Assembly (NCBI GenBank): GCA_003533505.1
Contig: DQGD01000006.1
Span: 72,731 to 115,094, forward strand
DNA length: 42,364 nt
Reading direction: 5' to 3'
From: Clostridiales bacterium
GTDB lineage: Bacteria; Bacillota; Clostridia; Christensenellales; Pumilibacteraceae
In this document: positions 24,284 through 32,507 of the stretch, one piece after another
How the letters are laid out: the number at the start of each line of letters is the position of its first letter
How positions within the stretch are numbered: position 1 is the first letter of the stretch
Translations under genes and position numbers: made by a program
Notes under the pieces: generated by a model
Told to the model about the DNA's origin: nothing
What the model saw: only the letters and a program-made list of their open reading frames with translations
Database searches by the model: none

Positions 24284-24562
24284 TTACATCTGTGCTTTGT
24301 TGTTCATTGCAGCCGCTATTTCCGACGCCTGAGCTTTTCTCGCTTCTTCCGCATGTCTTTCGATAGCTTCGTTTACCGCGTTCTTGAAGTTCAAAGCGTT
24401 AGCAACCATTTTTACGGTCTTCTTGTCGCCGCTCGTTCCGGTGACTACTACCGTGTAATACTTGAAAATGTTGCCGGCAATGTTTGCGTTGTAGGTTACG
24501 TTATCGACTTTTTCAATCGGGAAGTCGATTGTATCTACCTTCAGAATACCCGCCTTGCCCAC
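24284..24562 (-). CDS. Bacterial PH-domain fragment, possibly decayed
   Basis: This 92-residue frame begins at GTG with no ribosome-binding site. Its content resembles the later part of a bacterial PH (YdbS/YdbT-like) domain: KAGILKVDTIDFPIEKVDNV, FKYYTVVVTG and KTVKMVANALNFKNAVNEAI, then a charged Ala/Gln-rich helix. The homology-like sequence continues in frame upstream of the GTG (ELSHIITNKRVV) to a TAA at 24596-24598. The first strands of the domain are missing. Either an unusual ATT start is used, or this is a 5'-truncated remnant. It is divergent from the XRE regulator. Confidence 0.55.
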   Translation of the reverse strand: MGKAGILKVDTIDFPIEKVDNVTYNANIAGNIFKYYTVVVTGTSGDKKTVKMVANALNFKNAVNEAIERHAEEARKAQASEIAAAMNNKAQM

Positions 24563-24592
24563 GACGCGCTTATTGGTAATAATATGCGATAA

Positions 24593-24605
24593 TTCTTAAT
24601 AAGAA
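24593..24605. promoter_or_regulatory. Operator-like palindrome between divergent genes
   Basis: TTCTTA-A-TAAGAA is a perfect 13-base palindrome about 40 bases upstream of the small XRE regulator and 30 bases upstream of the PH-domain fragment. Small Cro/CI-type proteins often bind such sites to control their own promoter; that link is inference. Confidence 0.4.
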
Positions 24606-24646
24606 AGTATCGATTTTCTAAAAATAACATAAAAAGGAAACCAACT

Positions 24647-24862
24647 ATGGAATTGGCTCAGATTCAGGTACGGCTTCGGGAATGCATTTCTCAATCGCAA
24701 TATTCGCAGCGGCAGATTGCTAAGGCAATCGGCGTTTCGGCGCAGACGATTTCAAAATATATGAAGCAGAATATTTTTCCTGCGCCGGACACTCTTTCTA
24801 AGCTTTGCATATTGCGCGACGTGCGCGCGGACTACATTCCGGGGCTGACGAACGAATATTGA
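24647..24862 (+). CDS. Small XRE/Cro-CI helix-turn-helix regulator
   Basis: This 71-residue protein is essentially one HTH_3 domain: IQVRLRECISQSQYSQRQIA, then KAIGVSAQTISKYMKQ as the recognition helix region, and PAPDTLSKLCILRDVRADYI to close the fold. AAAGGA lies about eight bases upstream of the ATG. It is the first plus-strand gene of the window, alone, divergent from the PH-domain fragment. No sensor domain is present, so it may act as a simple repressor; a prophage or toxin-antitoxin partner is not visible. Confidence 0.85.
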   Translation: MELAQIQVRLRECISQSQYSQRQIAKAIGVSAQTISKYMKQNIFPAPDTLSKLCILRDVRADYIPGLTNEY

Positions 24863-24977
24863 CGGCGAAAGACGACGGGCTTTATAACGGGTTTTATAAG
24901 CCGTTCGTTTGCTCGGAAAAATAAGTAGCTCACTCCGCCCTTTCTCTGCTTTGAATACTCGCAAAAAATACGCAAAA

Positions 24978-25002
24978 CAAAAAAACGCGCCGATAAGCGC
25001 GT
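24978..25002 (-). terminator. Terminator of cca
   Basis: ACGCGC (24985-24990) and GCGCGT (24997-25002) flank a six-base loop; on the minus strand TTTTTTTGTTTTG follows. It lies 115 bases after the cca stop. The gap 24863-25117 also holds an inverted repeat CGCCTTA/TAAGGCG (25073-25101) and a GGCTT/AAGCC repeat near 24881-24903. Confidence 0.8.
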
Positions 25003-25117
25003 CCTTTGTCTTTGTTAATTCCTGATTTATATCGTCGTTTGCAGGTTTTGTACGTCGTTTCGAGTTCGCTTACGCCTTACCGCTTGTTGCCGTTTAAGGC
25101 GAGTCGGCAAGCCGCGA

Positions 25118-26458
25118 TTAGTCCTCTTCGGTTTCGGCGTACTTTTTGACCTGCTTTAACAGCCATTCCTCATTGTTAAGGCGAGGTTCGACCACGCAAG
25201 CGCGCCACAGCTCGTCCAGCACTCCGCCGATTTTGACGGGCTGAATACCCTCTCTGATCAGCACGCTGCCGTCGAGTTTGAGCTCGGAAAGCGTGAGCGG
25301 CGCATTCTCGTCGATAAGCTCCTGCTTGACCCTCGCGATGCGGATTTCTCTCGGCGGCTCGTCCATGCCGCGAGCCTTGTCGTCCGCCGCCATCAGTTCT
25401 ACGAGCTTGTCGATTCTATCGAAGTTTTGGGCGACGAAAATGCGCATTTTCGATTCGCGCGTGTTGCGAGCCATGTCGTACATGTGATTCTGGCACAGCC
25501 ATTCCACCTCGTCGATTACGTCGTTGGGGTACTTTAATCCGTACTCGCCCAAAGTGTAGCGCACGATATGCGCGGAAACGCTTTCGTGACCGTGCATATT
25601 GCCAAATTTAGCCATGCAGTACGGTTTGCCCACGTCGTGCATGAGCGCGGCGAGACGAATATCCGGCGGCGAATACCTGACGGTGCGGTTTATGTGCTCC
25701 AGAACGTCGAACTTGTGGTACTTCGGGTTCTGCATAAGCCCGGCTGCGTCCTCGAGCTGCGGAATAAGGTACTTCCATAGTCCCAGCTGCTGAATCAGCC
25801 GCAAGCCGCGATAGTGCGCGAACTCCACTCCGTAGCGAGTGTCGGCGAGCAGTATTTTGTTGAGCTCGTCGCGACGGCGCTCGGCGGATATGTCGCGGAG
25901 TTTGTCCGCGTTTGCCTGAGCCGCCTTTGCGGTTTCGCCGTCTATCTTGAAGCCGAGTTCGACGGCGAGCCTAATCATTCTGAGGATTCTCAGTCCGTCC
26001 GACGCAAACGTGCGCTGCGGATTGTAGCTGCGGATAATCTTCTTTTCGATGTCGGCGATGCCACCCAACGGGTCGACGATTTTGTCGTTGGTCACGTCGT
26101 AGTAGACGCTGTTGCACGTAAAATCGCGGCGCATCGCGTCCTGACGAATGTCCGTGGTAAAGCGTACTTCTATCGGCGAGTGCGCTCCGCCGTCGGCGTA
26201 ACGCTCGACTCTGAACGGCGTGTATTCAAACTTGTCGTCGCCGTAGCGAATAATCGCGGTGCCGAGCTTGTAGTTGACTATTTTGGTCTGGTATCTGCGG
26301 CTGATTCCCAGCGCTTCGGGCGCGGCGGGACCGGCAATATCGATGTCGGTATCGCCAAGTCCGGCGATTTTATTGCGCACAAAACCACCGACCGCGTAAA
26401 TCGGGCACGCGGACATACTGTTTAATTTGCGTAAGCTTTCGGGTATTTCCAATATCAT
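25118..26458 (-). CDS. cca: CCA-adding enzyme (tRNA nucleotidyltransferase)
   Basis: This class II nucleotidyltransferase adds or repairs the 3' CCA of tRNA. The 446-residue protein has the catalytic YAVGGFVRNKIAG and DTDIDIAG (about residues 21-43), RRDFTCNSVYYD, DPLGG and RTFASDGLRILRMIRLAVEL (about 150-170). A C-terminal HD domain follows with LAALMHDVGKP. The length matches Firmicutes enzymes with an HD domain. The ATG at 26458 begins the conserved N-terminus and lies exactly six bases after a TATAAT box, so the mRNA is probably leaderless. Confidence 0.95.
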   Translation of the reverse strand: MILEIPESLRKLNSMSACPIYAVGGFVRNKIAGLGDTDIDIAGPAAPEALGISRRYQTKIVNYKLGTAIIRYGDDKFEYTPFRVERYADGGAHSPIEVRFTTDIRQDAMRRDFTCNSVYYDVTNDKIVDPLGGIADIEKKIIRSYNPQRTFASDGLRILRMIRLAVELGFKIDGETAKAAQANADKLRDISAERRRDELNKILLADTRYGVEFAHYRGLRLIQQLGLWKYLIPQLEDAAGLMQNPKYHKFDVLEHINRTVRYSPPDIRLAALMHDVGKPYCMAKFGNMHGHESVSAHIVRYTLGEYGLKYPNDVIDEVEWLCQNHMYDMARNTRESKMRIFVAQNFDRIDKLVELMAADDKARGMDEPPREIRIARVKQELIDENAPLTLSELKLDGSVLIREGIQPVKIGGVLDELWRACVVEPRLNNEEWLLKQVKKYAETEED

Positions 26459-26464
26459 ACCTGT

Positions 26465-26493
26465 ATTATAACACGCCGTATTGTTTTTTGCAA
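26465..26493 (-). promoter_or_regulatory. Sigma-A promoter of cca, abutting the start codon
   Basis: On the minus strand, TTGCAA (26493-26488), a 17-base spacer and TATAAT (26470-26465). The usual start point falls on or next to the A of the cca ATG at 26458. Confidence 0.8.
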
Positions 26494-26521
26494 TTTATTT
26501 CGCGCGATTAGTTTCAAAGAT

Positions 26522-26551
26522 TTGCTTTTTCGGCGCAGAATATTATATAAT
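26522..26551 (+). promoter_or_regulatory. Sigma-A promoter of the lipid kinase gene
   Basis: TTGCTT (26522-26527), an 18-base spacer and TATAAT (26546-26551). It is divergent from the cca promoter, with 28 bases between the two -35 boxes. The leader is about 45-50 bases. Confidence 0.75.
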
Positions 26552-26603
26552 AGATTGTGGAGTCGGAACGCTCCGAGGTTTACAATGCTAATCACACGGG
26601 GTA

Positions 26604-27464
26604 ATGCCAATGCTGAATATAATCGCTAATCTGAAAAGCGGCAAGGGCCGCGGAATGAAAAACGTGCGCAAGGTCGCGGAATACTGTCTGAAAAGGAATA
26701 TTCCCTACTCGCTGCACATCACCAATAAGCCGGGGCACGCGACGGAGCTCGCGGCGGCGCTGACCGAGCACGGCGGAGAAATAGTCGCTCTCGGCGGCGA
26801 CGGGACTTTTCACGAGGTGCTGAACGGCATCGCAGACATCGAGCACACCACTCTCGGCTTTATTCCGTCGGGGCGCGGCAACGACTTCGTGCGCGCTGCC
26901 GGCTGCTCGCTCGACCCCATTCGCGCGCTGGAGGATATACTCCGCGGCGAAACGCGCAATATCGATTACATCGACGTCAACGGCACTCGCTGTCTTAACG
27001 TCTGCGGCACGGGTCTGGACGTCAAAGTGCTGGAGCTCGTCGCCGGTAAGACGAACAAGATTTCCTATCTCATTTCGCTCGTCAACTGTCTGAGAAAATT
27101 TGACCCTTACCACCTCACCGTCAAGGTCAACGGCGAGGAGCATACCTACGACTGTATAATGGTAGGCGTTTGCAACGGCGTGGCGTTCGGCGGCAATATC
27201 AGGCTTTCTCCCACGTCCGTGCTGGACGACGGCAAGCTGGACGTAATCGTTATGTCCACTCCTTCCGACGGCAAAATCATGAAGGTGCTCCCCAAGTTCG
27301 TCAAGGGCAAGCACATGGACCTCGAAATCACCGAACATTTCGTTTGCGACGAGGTGCACGTCGAGGGCGACTACCCCATCGAGCTCGACGGTGAAATCTA
27401 CCGCAATCTTTCCCTCGACTGCAAGGTGGTCAAGGGCGGCTTGCGCACTTATGTCGTAAAATAG
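26604..27464 (+). CDS. Diacylglycerol kinase-like lipid kinase (DagK/YegS/BmrU family)
   Basis: This family phosphorylates diacylglycerol or related lipids and helps recycle lipid head groups. The 286-residue protein has NIIANLKSGKGRG at the start, the nucleotide-binding IVALGGDGTFHEVLNGIAD (about 60-78), GFIPSGRGNDF, and the C-terminal beta-sandwich ending GEIYRNLSLDCKVV. A second ATG two codons in (26610) fits the GGGG ribosome-binding site better and is the likelier start. A bidirectional terminator follows. Annotation as DagB is plausible; the substrate is not proven. Confidence 0.9.
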   Translation: MPMLNIIANLKSGKGRGMKNVRKVAEYCLKRNIPYSLHITNKPGHATELAAALTEHGGEIVALGGDGTFHEVLNGIADIEHTTLGFIPSGRGNDFVRAAGCSLDPIRALEDILRGETRNIDYIDVNGTRCLNVCGTGLDVKVLELVAGKTNKISYLISLVNCLRKFDPYHLTVKVNGEEHTYDCIMVGVCNGVAFGGNIRLSPTSVLDDGKLDVIVMSTPSDGKIMKVLPKFVKGKHMDLEITEHFVCDEVHVEGDYPIELDGEIYRNLSLDCKVVKGGLRTYVVK

Positions 27465-27483
27465 ACTTTCCACGATATAAAAA

Positions 27484-27516
27484 TGACGACAGAAAACACT
27501 GTCGCCGTTTTTTTTC
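27484..27516. terminator. Shared terminator between convergent genes
   Basis: CGACAG (27487-27492) and CTGTCG (27499-27504) flank AAAACA; the plus strand continues in eight T (27508-27515) and the minus strand in ATTTTT. It serves the lipid kinase gene. It lies just past the stop of the DUF1003 gene, so it can serve that one too. Confidence 0.85.
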
Positions 27517-27520
27517 GTTA

Positions 27521-28066
27521 TTACAAATTGTTTTCAGTCTTCTCGTCGCAACTCGTCTTGCTCGCTTCCGGTGAAGGATTTTCCAGAATTTTGAGAATTT
27601 TCTTCTGCGTTTCCGAAACTTGTTCGAGCTTTTTGTATAACTCGTCAATAATAAACTCGCTTTTAAGGTTTATTCTGTAATCGCTTTCGGCGCGACTTCT
27701 GTCCTTGGCTTCCTGCCGATTCTGACTCATCATTATAAGCGGAGCTTGCACCGCGGCGATACATGACAATACCAAATTCAGCAATATGAACGGATACGCG
27801 TCGAACGCCTTGGTCGCAAGCAAGACGTTTATAGTCATCCAAACAATCATCACTCCCATAAAGCTGAAAATAAACGCCCAACTTCCGGCAAACCTGGCAA
27901 CAGCGTCGGCAGCTCTTTGCCCGAACGAAGCTTTTTCTGCTTTTTCAGAGTTGATAGTCACGCCTGTTTCCAGAAGCTCGGCAATGAGTTCGTCGTCGGT
28001 AAGCTCCTTATCCGACTCATGCAACAGCTCGCGAATAATTTTCTTTTTGTCTTTGCGGTAGTTCAT
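27521..28066 (-). CDS. DUF1003 membrane protein
   Basis: This 181-residue protein has a soluble N-terminus (about 1-60) and two adjacent membrane helices (about 68-90 and 98-118) with the DUF1003 pattern GSWAFIFSFMGVMIVWMTIN and FILLNLVLSCIAAVQAPLIMMSQNRQ. A charged coiled-coil tail (about 125-165) follows. The family function is unknown. The ATG at 28066 has GGAGG seven bases upstream and is preferred over a start five codons earlier. It lies 48 bases after the transglutaminase gene and may be co-transcribed. Confidence 0.88.
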   Translation of the reverse strand: MNYRKDKKKIIRELLHESDKELTDDELIAELLETGVTINSEKAEKASFGQRAADAVARFAGSWAFIFSFMGVMIVWMTINVLLATKAFDAYPFILLNLVLSCIAAVQAPLIMMSQNRQEAKDRSRAESDYRINLKSEFIIDELYKKLEQVSETQKKILKILENPSPEASKTSCDEKTENNL

Positions 28067-28114
28067 ATATAATCCCTCCATCGATTTACAATAACGAAAC
28101 AGGCTTTTTGCGTT

Positions 28115-30694
28115 CTACGCCGACAGGCGCACGTTTTTGCTTGCTATGACGATTATGTAGTCGTCGCGAGACACGATATTGTAATACAGTCCTTTTGCCG
28201 TGAGCGCGGCGATAAGCGGATTTTCCTTGGCGTCGGAGCTCATAAGCTTGGGTTTCACTTCGCCGACAGCCGAATCGGCGATTTTAATTTCAAAGTCGAA
28301 GTAGTCGGAGGTCGTCGTGCCACCCTTTGTCGTGAAAGAGCGCTTGCCGGTGCCGAGCGCTGTTTTTGCGAGCGTGGCAATCGTCGCGGCGTAGGTATCG
28401 AGGTCGGTGCCCGTGTGCACCAAGCCGTGGAGCGAGGGCGCGAGCGAGGACTGCGCGCTTTCGGCGTACCAATCGTATGGCACGGACGTGGTCGCAGGAT
28501 ATACGGTGTCCTCGTCCTCGACGTGCGTGTCGGCGACTTCGCTGTCGGTGAGCATAAAGTACATGTGCGAAGCCGACTCGTAGGAAGCCGAATACGTCGA
28601 TGCGGTTAAGCCGTTGCCTGCTTTGTAATTAACGCCCACGCGGACGTCGCCCCAGGTGCAATCGCAGATAAACCATTCGCCGTCGATTTTCACCTTGTTC
28701 CAGGCGTGTCCGCCGTAGCTGCCGTTGGTGAACGCCATGCCGGTGATGCGCACCGCAGGTATGCCCTCCATATTGCACAGGAGCGAGAACGTCTTGCTCA
28801 TGCCGTCGCAAACGGCGAGGTAGTTTTTATCCGTGAGCACGCCCTCGATATAGAACGCGGCGTACTTGACAGCGTCGGAAACTTCTTCGATTTCGCTTGC
28901 GCTATCGTCGTACAGCACGCGCCACATTATCCAATCGTAGATGGCGTGCACCTTGTCGAGGTCGGTCATGCCGTCGTCGAGAATAGTGTTTAAGAGCTCC
29001 TTCGCGTAGGCGTAATACGTCGCCGCCCTGCCGCTCGCTTTGGGCGCGTAACCGAGCTCTGCCGCACGATAAAGCTGATCGGTGGTAGTCACTTCAGCCG
29101 TTCTCTCCGCCTTGTCCAGCGGAAAAACGTGGTCGTCCGCTCTGCCCGTCGCGCTCACATGCGGGTCCATGCCGTTGAGCGCGCGCGCGCTCGATTTCTC
29201 CACGTTGTGCGTTACCGAAGGCGTACTTACGGTGTAAAAGTCGTATTCGAGGGTGCAGACTTTGCCCTTCATCGTCGCCGAGATGTCGTAGGAGCCGGTG
29301 TAGCTTGCGCGGTTGAATGCGATTTGCGACAGCCGCGAAGCCGTGTATGCGGAGTCGTAGCCCATGTACACCGCGTAGGTCGCGCTTGTCGTGCGCGAAG
29401 TGGGCTGAGTTCTGTACAGCATGAAGTAGTCGTAGATTGCGTAAAATTCTTCGTCCGAGCTTATGTAATAGTTGCCGCCGTGCCAGGTTTTCGCAAGGTA
29501 CGTTATCGCTTCGGAGGCGAGCTTGTCGACTTTTACCGAGGAAGAGAATTGCGATTCGGCGCGCGCTTCCCCGTCGCCTTTCGAGCGCACACGGAACGAG
29601 TAGCCGCCCGTCGCAAAATCCAGCTCGGCTTTGGTAAACATCTTCTCGCTGCCCGTGACGGTATAGGTTTTCGCTTCGCCGCCGGCTAACGGGGACACTT
29701 CCAGCTCGAACGCTTCGTTTTCGCCGCCCTCGCTCCAATAGACGCGAGTGCTCGGGTAGAACGTGTCGAAATCGACGGTAAGCCCCGTGGGCGTAACCGC
29801 GCCCGTGACCGTGACGTAGTTTTCGTCCTCGAGCATTACGCCGTTTACCGCCGCCGTTATAACGTGCTTGCCGACGGACTTCGGCACGAACGTGAAGCCG
29901 TTGCCCTCGCCCGATTCCTGCCCGTCGACGTACCAGCCGATTATGCCGTCGACGCCGTGAGTGACGCCGCTAAGCTCGTACTTGGCTGCGGAAACCGCGC
30001 CGTAAACCTGCTCGGTCGCGCCCGAAACGAGCTTCACCGAAGCCTCGGGCACAACGTCCGACACCCACCCCACCGTGATTTCGTCGGTAAACGCGGTGCC
30101 GTCCTTTGCAGTGACGGAAGCGGAAACTTTGTTTATACCCGGAGTAGAACTCGGCGGCAGCGTGTACGCCGCGCCGGTGTAGTCTACGCTTTCGCCGTTT
30201 ACGCTCCAATCTATATCGTAATTTTTCGCCACGCTCTTGCCGTCGTTTATCACGGCGTACACGGTGATTTCGCGGTTTTCGCCGACTTTTCGGGTGCGTG
30301 AGCGCGTTCTGACCAAAAACGATTTGATTTCGGCAACGACGGAAACGTTACACTCGGCGGTTCTGCCCCTTAAATCGGTCGCGGTGAGCGTAGCCACGCC
30401 CACCGACTTCGCCGTGACGGTTGCGTCACCGCTGACGGAAAGCACTTCCTCATCAGACGATGACAGTTTGAAAACAAAGCCCGAGGACGAGCCCGACTCA
30501 AACGAGAAGTCGTCCGCCGTGTATGTCTTGCTGTCGCCGACGTACATCGATTTTTCCGTTTCCTTGAAGCCGAAGCGGACGGCGGTCGAGGTCGAGCACG
30601 ACACGCCGAAGCAACCCGTGGAGCCGAGGATGAGTATCGCCGCAAGCAACGTCGCGATAAGCGTTATATTCAGTTTTTTACGGAGATTTTTCAT
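28115..30694 (-). CDS. Transglutaminase-like lipoprotein with Ig-like domains
   Basis: This 859-residue surface lipoprotein has the lipobox LGSTGC (Cys28). Residues about 45-125 form a Big_2-type bacterial Ig domain (ATVTAKSVGVATLTATDLRGR). Several further beta domains follow to about 390. The C-terminal part is a transglutaminase/protease-like domain with a complete triad: Cys629 (AVCDGMSKTF), His663 (GGHAWNKV) and Asp678 (FICDCTW). Such domains cut or cross-link cell-surface or peptidoglycan-linked proteins; the substrate is unknown. The start codon is only about four bases from the predicted transcription start, so the leader is almost absent. Confidence 0.88.
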   Translation of the reverse strand: MKNLRKKLNITLIATLLAAILILGSTGCFGVSCSTSTAVRFGFKETEKSMYVGDSKTYTADDFSFESGSSSGFVFKLSSSDEEVLSVSGDATVTAKSVGVATLTATDLRGRTAECNVSVVAEIKSFLVRTRSRTRKVGENREITVYAVINDGKSVAKNYDIDWSVNGESVDYTGAAYTLPPSSTPGINKVSASVTAKDGTAFTDEITVGWVSDVVPEASVKLVSGATEQVYGAVSAAKYELSGVTHGVDGIIGWYVDGQESGEGNGFTFVPKSVGKHVITAAVNGVMLEDENYVTVTGAVTPTGLTVDFDTFYPSTRVYWSEGGENEAFELEVSPLAGGEAKTYTVTGSEKMFTKAELDFATGGYSFRVRSKGDGEARAESQFSSSVKVDKLASEAITYLAKTWHGGNYYISSDEEFYAIYDYFMLYRTQPTSRTTSATYAVYMGYDSAYTASRLSQIAFNRASYTGSYDISATMKGKVCTLEYDFYTVSTPSVTHNVEKSSARALNGMDPHVSATGRADDHVFPLDKAERTAEVTTTDQLYRAAELGYAPKASGRAATYYAYAKELLNTILDDGMTDLDKVHAIYDWIMWRVLYDDSASEIEEVSDAVKYAAFYIEGVLTDKNYLAVCDGMSKTFSLLCNMEGIPAVRITGMAFTNGSYGGHAWNKVKIDGEWFICDCTWGDVRVGVNYKAGNGLTASTYSASYESASHMYFMLTDSEVADTHVEDEDTVYPATTSVPYDWYAESAQSSLAPSLHGLVHTGTDLDTYAATIATLAKTALGTGKRSFTTKGGTTTSDYFDFEIKIADSAVGEVKPKLMSSDAKENPLIAALTAKGLYYNIVSRDDYIIVIASKNVRLSA

Positions 30695-30704
30695 ATTCGA
30701 CTAT

Positions 30705-30733
30705 ATTATACCGCCACTCTCGCCTTTTTACAA
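30705..30733 (-). promoter_or_regulatory. Sigma-A promoter of the transglutaminase gene
   Basis: On the minus strand, TTGTAA (30733-30728), a 17-base spacer and TATAAT (30710-30705). The -10 box ends 10 bases before the ATG, leaving a leader of about four bases and no Shine-Dalgarno sequence. Confidence 0.75.
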
Positions 30734-30896
30734 CTTTTTTCGCGCCGCCATAGCGCTTTTTAATAATAATTTAACTTTTCCGAAATTCCGTTCACTTATT
30801 TTTTACGCCGTTTTGACGTGGCTTTAACAAGGTTCTAGCGCCTGTTTGCCGGACATAAAATATTGAGTAAAGTTATCGTATTTTTCGGAGAAAAGC

Positions 30897-32435
30897 ATGC
30901 GGAAAACCATATTCTCGGCGGTATTCACTTTGTCGGTTTTTACCGTCGTCGACAGAGCGTTGGGGTTCGTTTTCAAAATCTACCTGTCGCGCGAGCTGGG
31001 CGCGGAGCTTCTGGGCGTTTATCAGGTGGCGTTGTCGTTCTTTTTCGTGCTGCTGACCGCCACCACGAGCGGCATACCGCTTATCGTGAGCAAGCTGACG
31101 GCGCGGTACCGATTGAGCGGCGAGCTAAGGCGCGAGCGTGCGCTGACCGCCGCCGCGCTCGTGTCGGGACTGACGGTCGCCGCCGTCATAATCGGGCTAA
31201 GTCTCTTGCTGTACCTGCCGATGAAGTCGGCGTTTACTTCGCCCGAGAGCGCGACTACCCTGCTGTTCTTCCTGCCTGCGCTGGCTTTTTCGTCGGTGTA
31301 CTCGGCTTTTCGCGGCAATCTTTGGGGGCGGCAACGCTACTTCGCCGTGTCGACGGTGGAAATCATCGAGCAAATCGCGCGGATTGCGGTGTGCATCATT
31401 CTGTTCGCGCTGGGGTGCAACAAGCTCTATTCGGCTGCGGCTTCGCTGTCGATCGGCTGTTTCGTGAGCACCGTCGCGGTGACCGCGCTGTTCTTTGTCG
31501 CAAAAGGCAAGCTGCGCTCGCCGAAAGGCGAAATCGCGCCGCTGTTGCGCTCGGCTACTCCTATCACCGTTTCACGCGCGGCGAGCAGCTTTATAAACTC
31601 GCTAATCGCAATCGCGGTGCCGTCGCTGCTGATTGCGAGCGGATATTCGGATTCCGACGCGCTAGGGCTGTTCGGCTCGTCTGTCGGCATGGCTTTGCCG
31701 CTCCTCTACATACCGATAACCGTCGTGGGTTCGCTGGCGTTCGTGATGATTCCCACCGTGTCCGAGGGCGTAGGACGCGGCGACTTCTCGCGCGTGAACG
31801 GTCAGATAGAGAGCGCGACGGGTTTTGCGATAATTATCGCCGCGCTGTTCGTGCCCATGTTCGCGGCGCTCGGCGAGCCAATCGGCAGGTTTGTGTACGG
31901 TAACGAAACCGCCGGCAAATTCCTGTCCGCTTCGGCATGGCTGCTGATTCCGCTGTCCGTCGAAAACATCACGTCGTCGGTAATGAATTCGCTCGACCTC
32001 GAAATCAGGAGCTTTGTCAACTATCTTATCGGCTCGGCGGTTTCCTTTATAATAATGTTCGCGTTTTACGGCAGTTTCCGCATAAACCTTCTCGGGTTTG
32101 CGCTCGGCGTGGGCTGGAGCACGACGTGCGTTCTTCACCTTCTGTCCATTCGTAAAAAAATCGGACTCCGCATGTCGTTTGCCGGCAAGGGCGCGACGGC
32201 GGTACTGCTAATCGTCCCCACTGTCTTTGCGACGAAATGCGCGTTCAATCTCATGGGCGGTCTGCCGCTGTTCGCTTCGATTACTCTGGCTTCTCTCGTA
32301 AGCCTCGTGTTCTTTGCTCTCGCCGCGACGGCTCTCGGGCTCGTCGACGTCGACTTCTTCCGCTCGAAGGTCAAGACGAGCGTGAAATGCAATGCAAAGA
32401 AAAAGTTTCGCCTTTTCGGCGCGAAACACGAATAA
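30897..32435 (+). CDS. SpoVB/MurJ-type polysaccharide flippase (MOP family)
   Basis: This 512-residue polytopic protein with 12-14 membrane helices belongs to the MOP exporter superfamily. The start FTLSVFTVVDRALGFVFKIYLSRELGAELLGVYQVALS is typical of SpoVB-like proteins, which flip lipid-linked cell-wall precursors, in spore formers for the cortex. The ATG has GGAG seven bases upstream; a possible -10 TAAAAT lies at 30856-30861. It is divergent from the transglutaminase gene and followed by the ECF S gene. It could alternatively serve vegetative peptidoglycan or a capsule. Confidence 0.88.
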   Translation: MRKTIFSAVFTLSVFTVVDRALGFVFKIYLSRELGAELLGVYQVALSFFFVLLTATTSGIPLIVSKLTARYRLSGELRRERALTAAALVSGLTVAAVIIGLSLLLYLPMKSAFTSPESATTLLFFLPALAFSSVYSAFRGNLWGRQRYFAVSTVEIIEQIARIAVCIILFALGCNKLYSAAASLSIGCFVSTVAVTALFFVAKGKLRSPKGEIAPLLRSATPITVSRAASSFINSLIAIAVPSLLIASGYSDSDALGLFGSSVGMALPLLYIPITVVGSLAFVMIPTVSEGVGRGDFSRVNGQIESATGFAIIIAALFVPMFAALGEPIGRFVYGNETAGKFLSASAWLLIPLSVENITSSVMNSLDLEIRSFVNYLIGSAVSFIIMFAFYGSFRINLLGFALGVGWSTTCVLHLLSIRKKIGLRMSFAGKGATAVLLIVPTVFATKCAFNLMGGLPLFASITLASLVSLVFFALAATALGLVDVDFFRSKVKTSVKCNAKKKFRLFGAKHE

Positions 32436-32472
32436 GATATTAAAAATCGCGTGAGTTTTTCCTGTCAATCGC

Positions 32473-32501
32473 TTGCTTTTAGCGGCTTTTAGGTATATAA
32501 T
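32473..32501 (+). promoter_or_regulatory. Sigma-A promoter of the ECF S-component gene
   Basis: TTGCTT (32473-32478), a 17-base spacer and TATAAT (32496-32501). Transcription would begin near 32508, right at the first hairpin of the leader. Confidence 0.82.
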
Positions 32502-32507
32502 GACCGA

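Noticed and set aside
25073..25101. CGCCTTA/TAAGGCG inverted repeat after cca as a second terminator
   Set aside because: There is no T run on either strand; the real terminator is at 24978-25002.
26592..27473. Minus-strand frame opposite the lipid kinase
   Set aside because: The kinase motifs (GGDGTFHE, SGRGNDF) are on the plus strand; the opposite frame is a shadow.
30863..31903. Plus-strand frame overlapping the SpoVB-like gene in another frame
   Set aside because: Arg-rich translation without domains, and the SpoVB frame has the ribosome-binding site and clear membrane helices.
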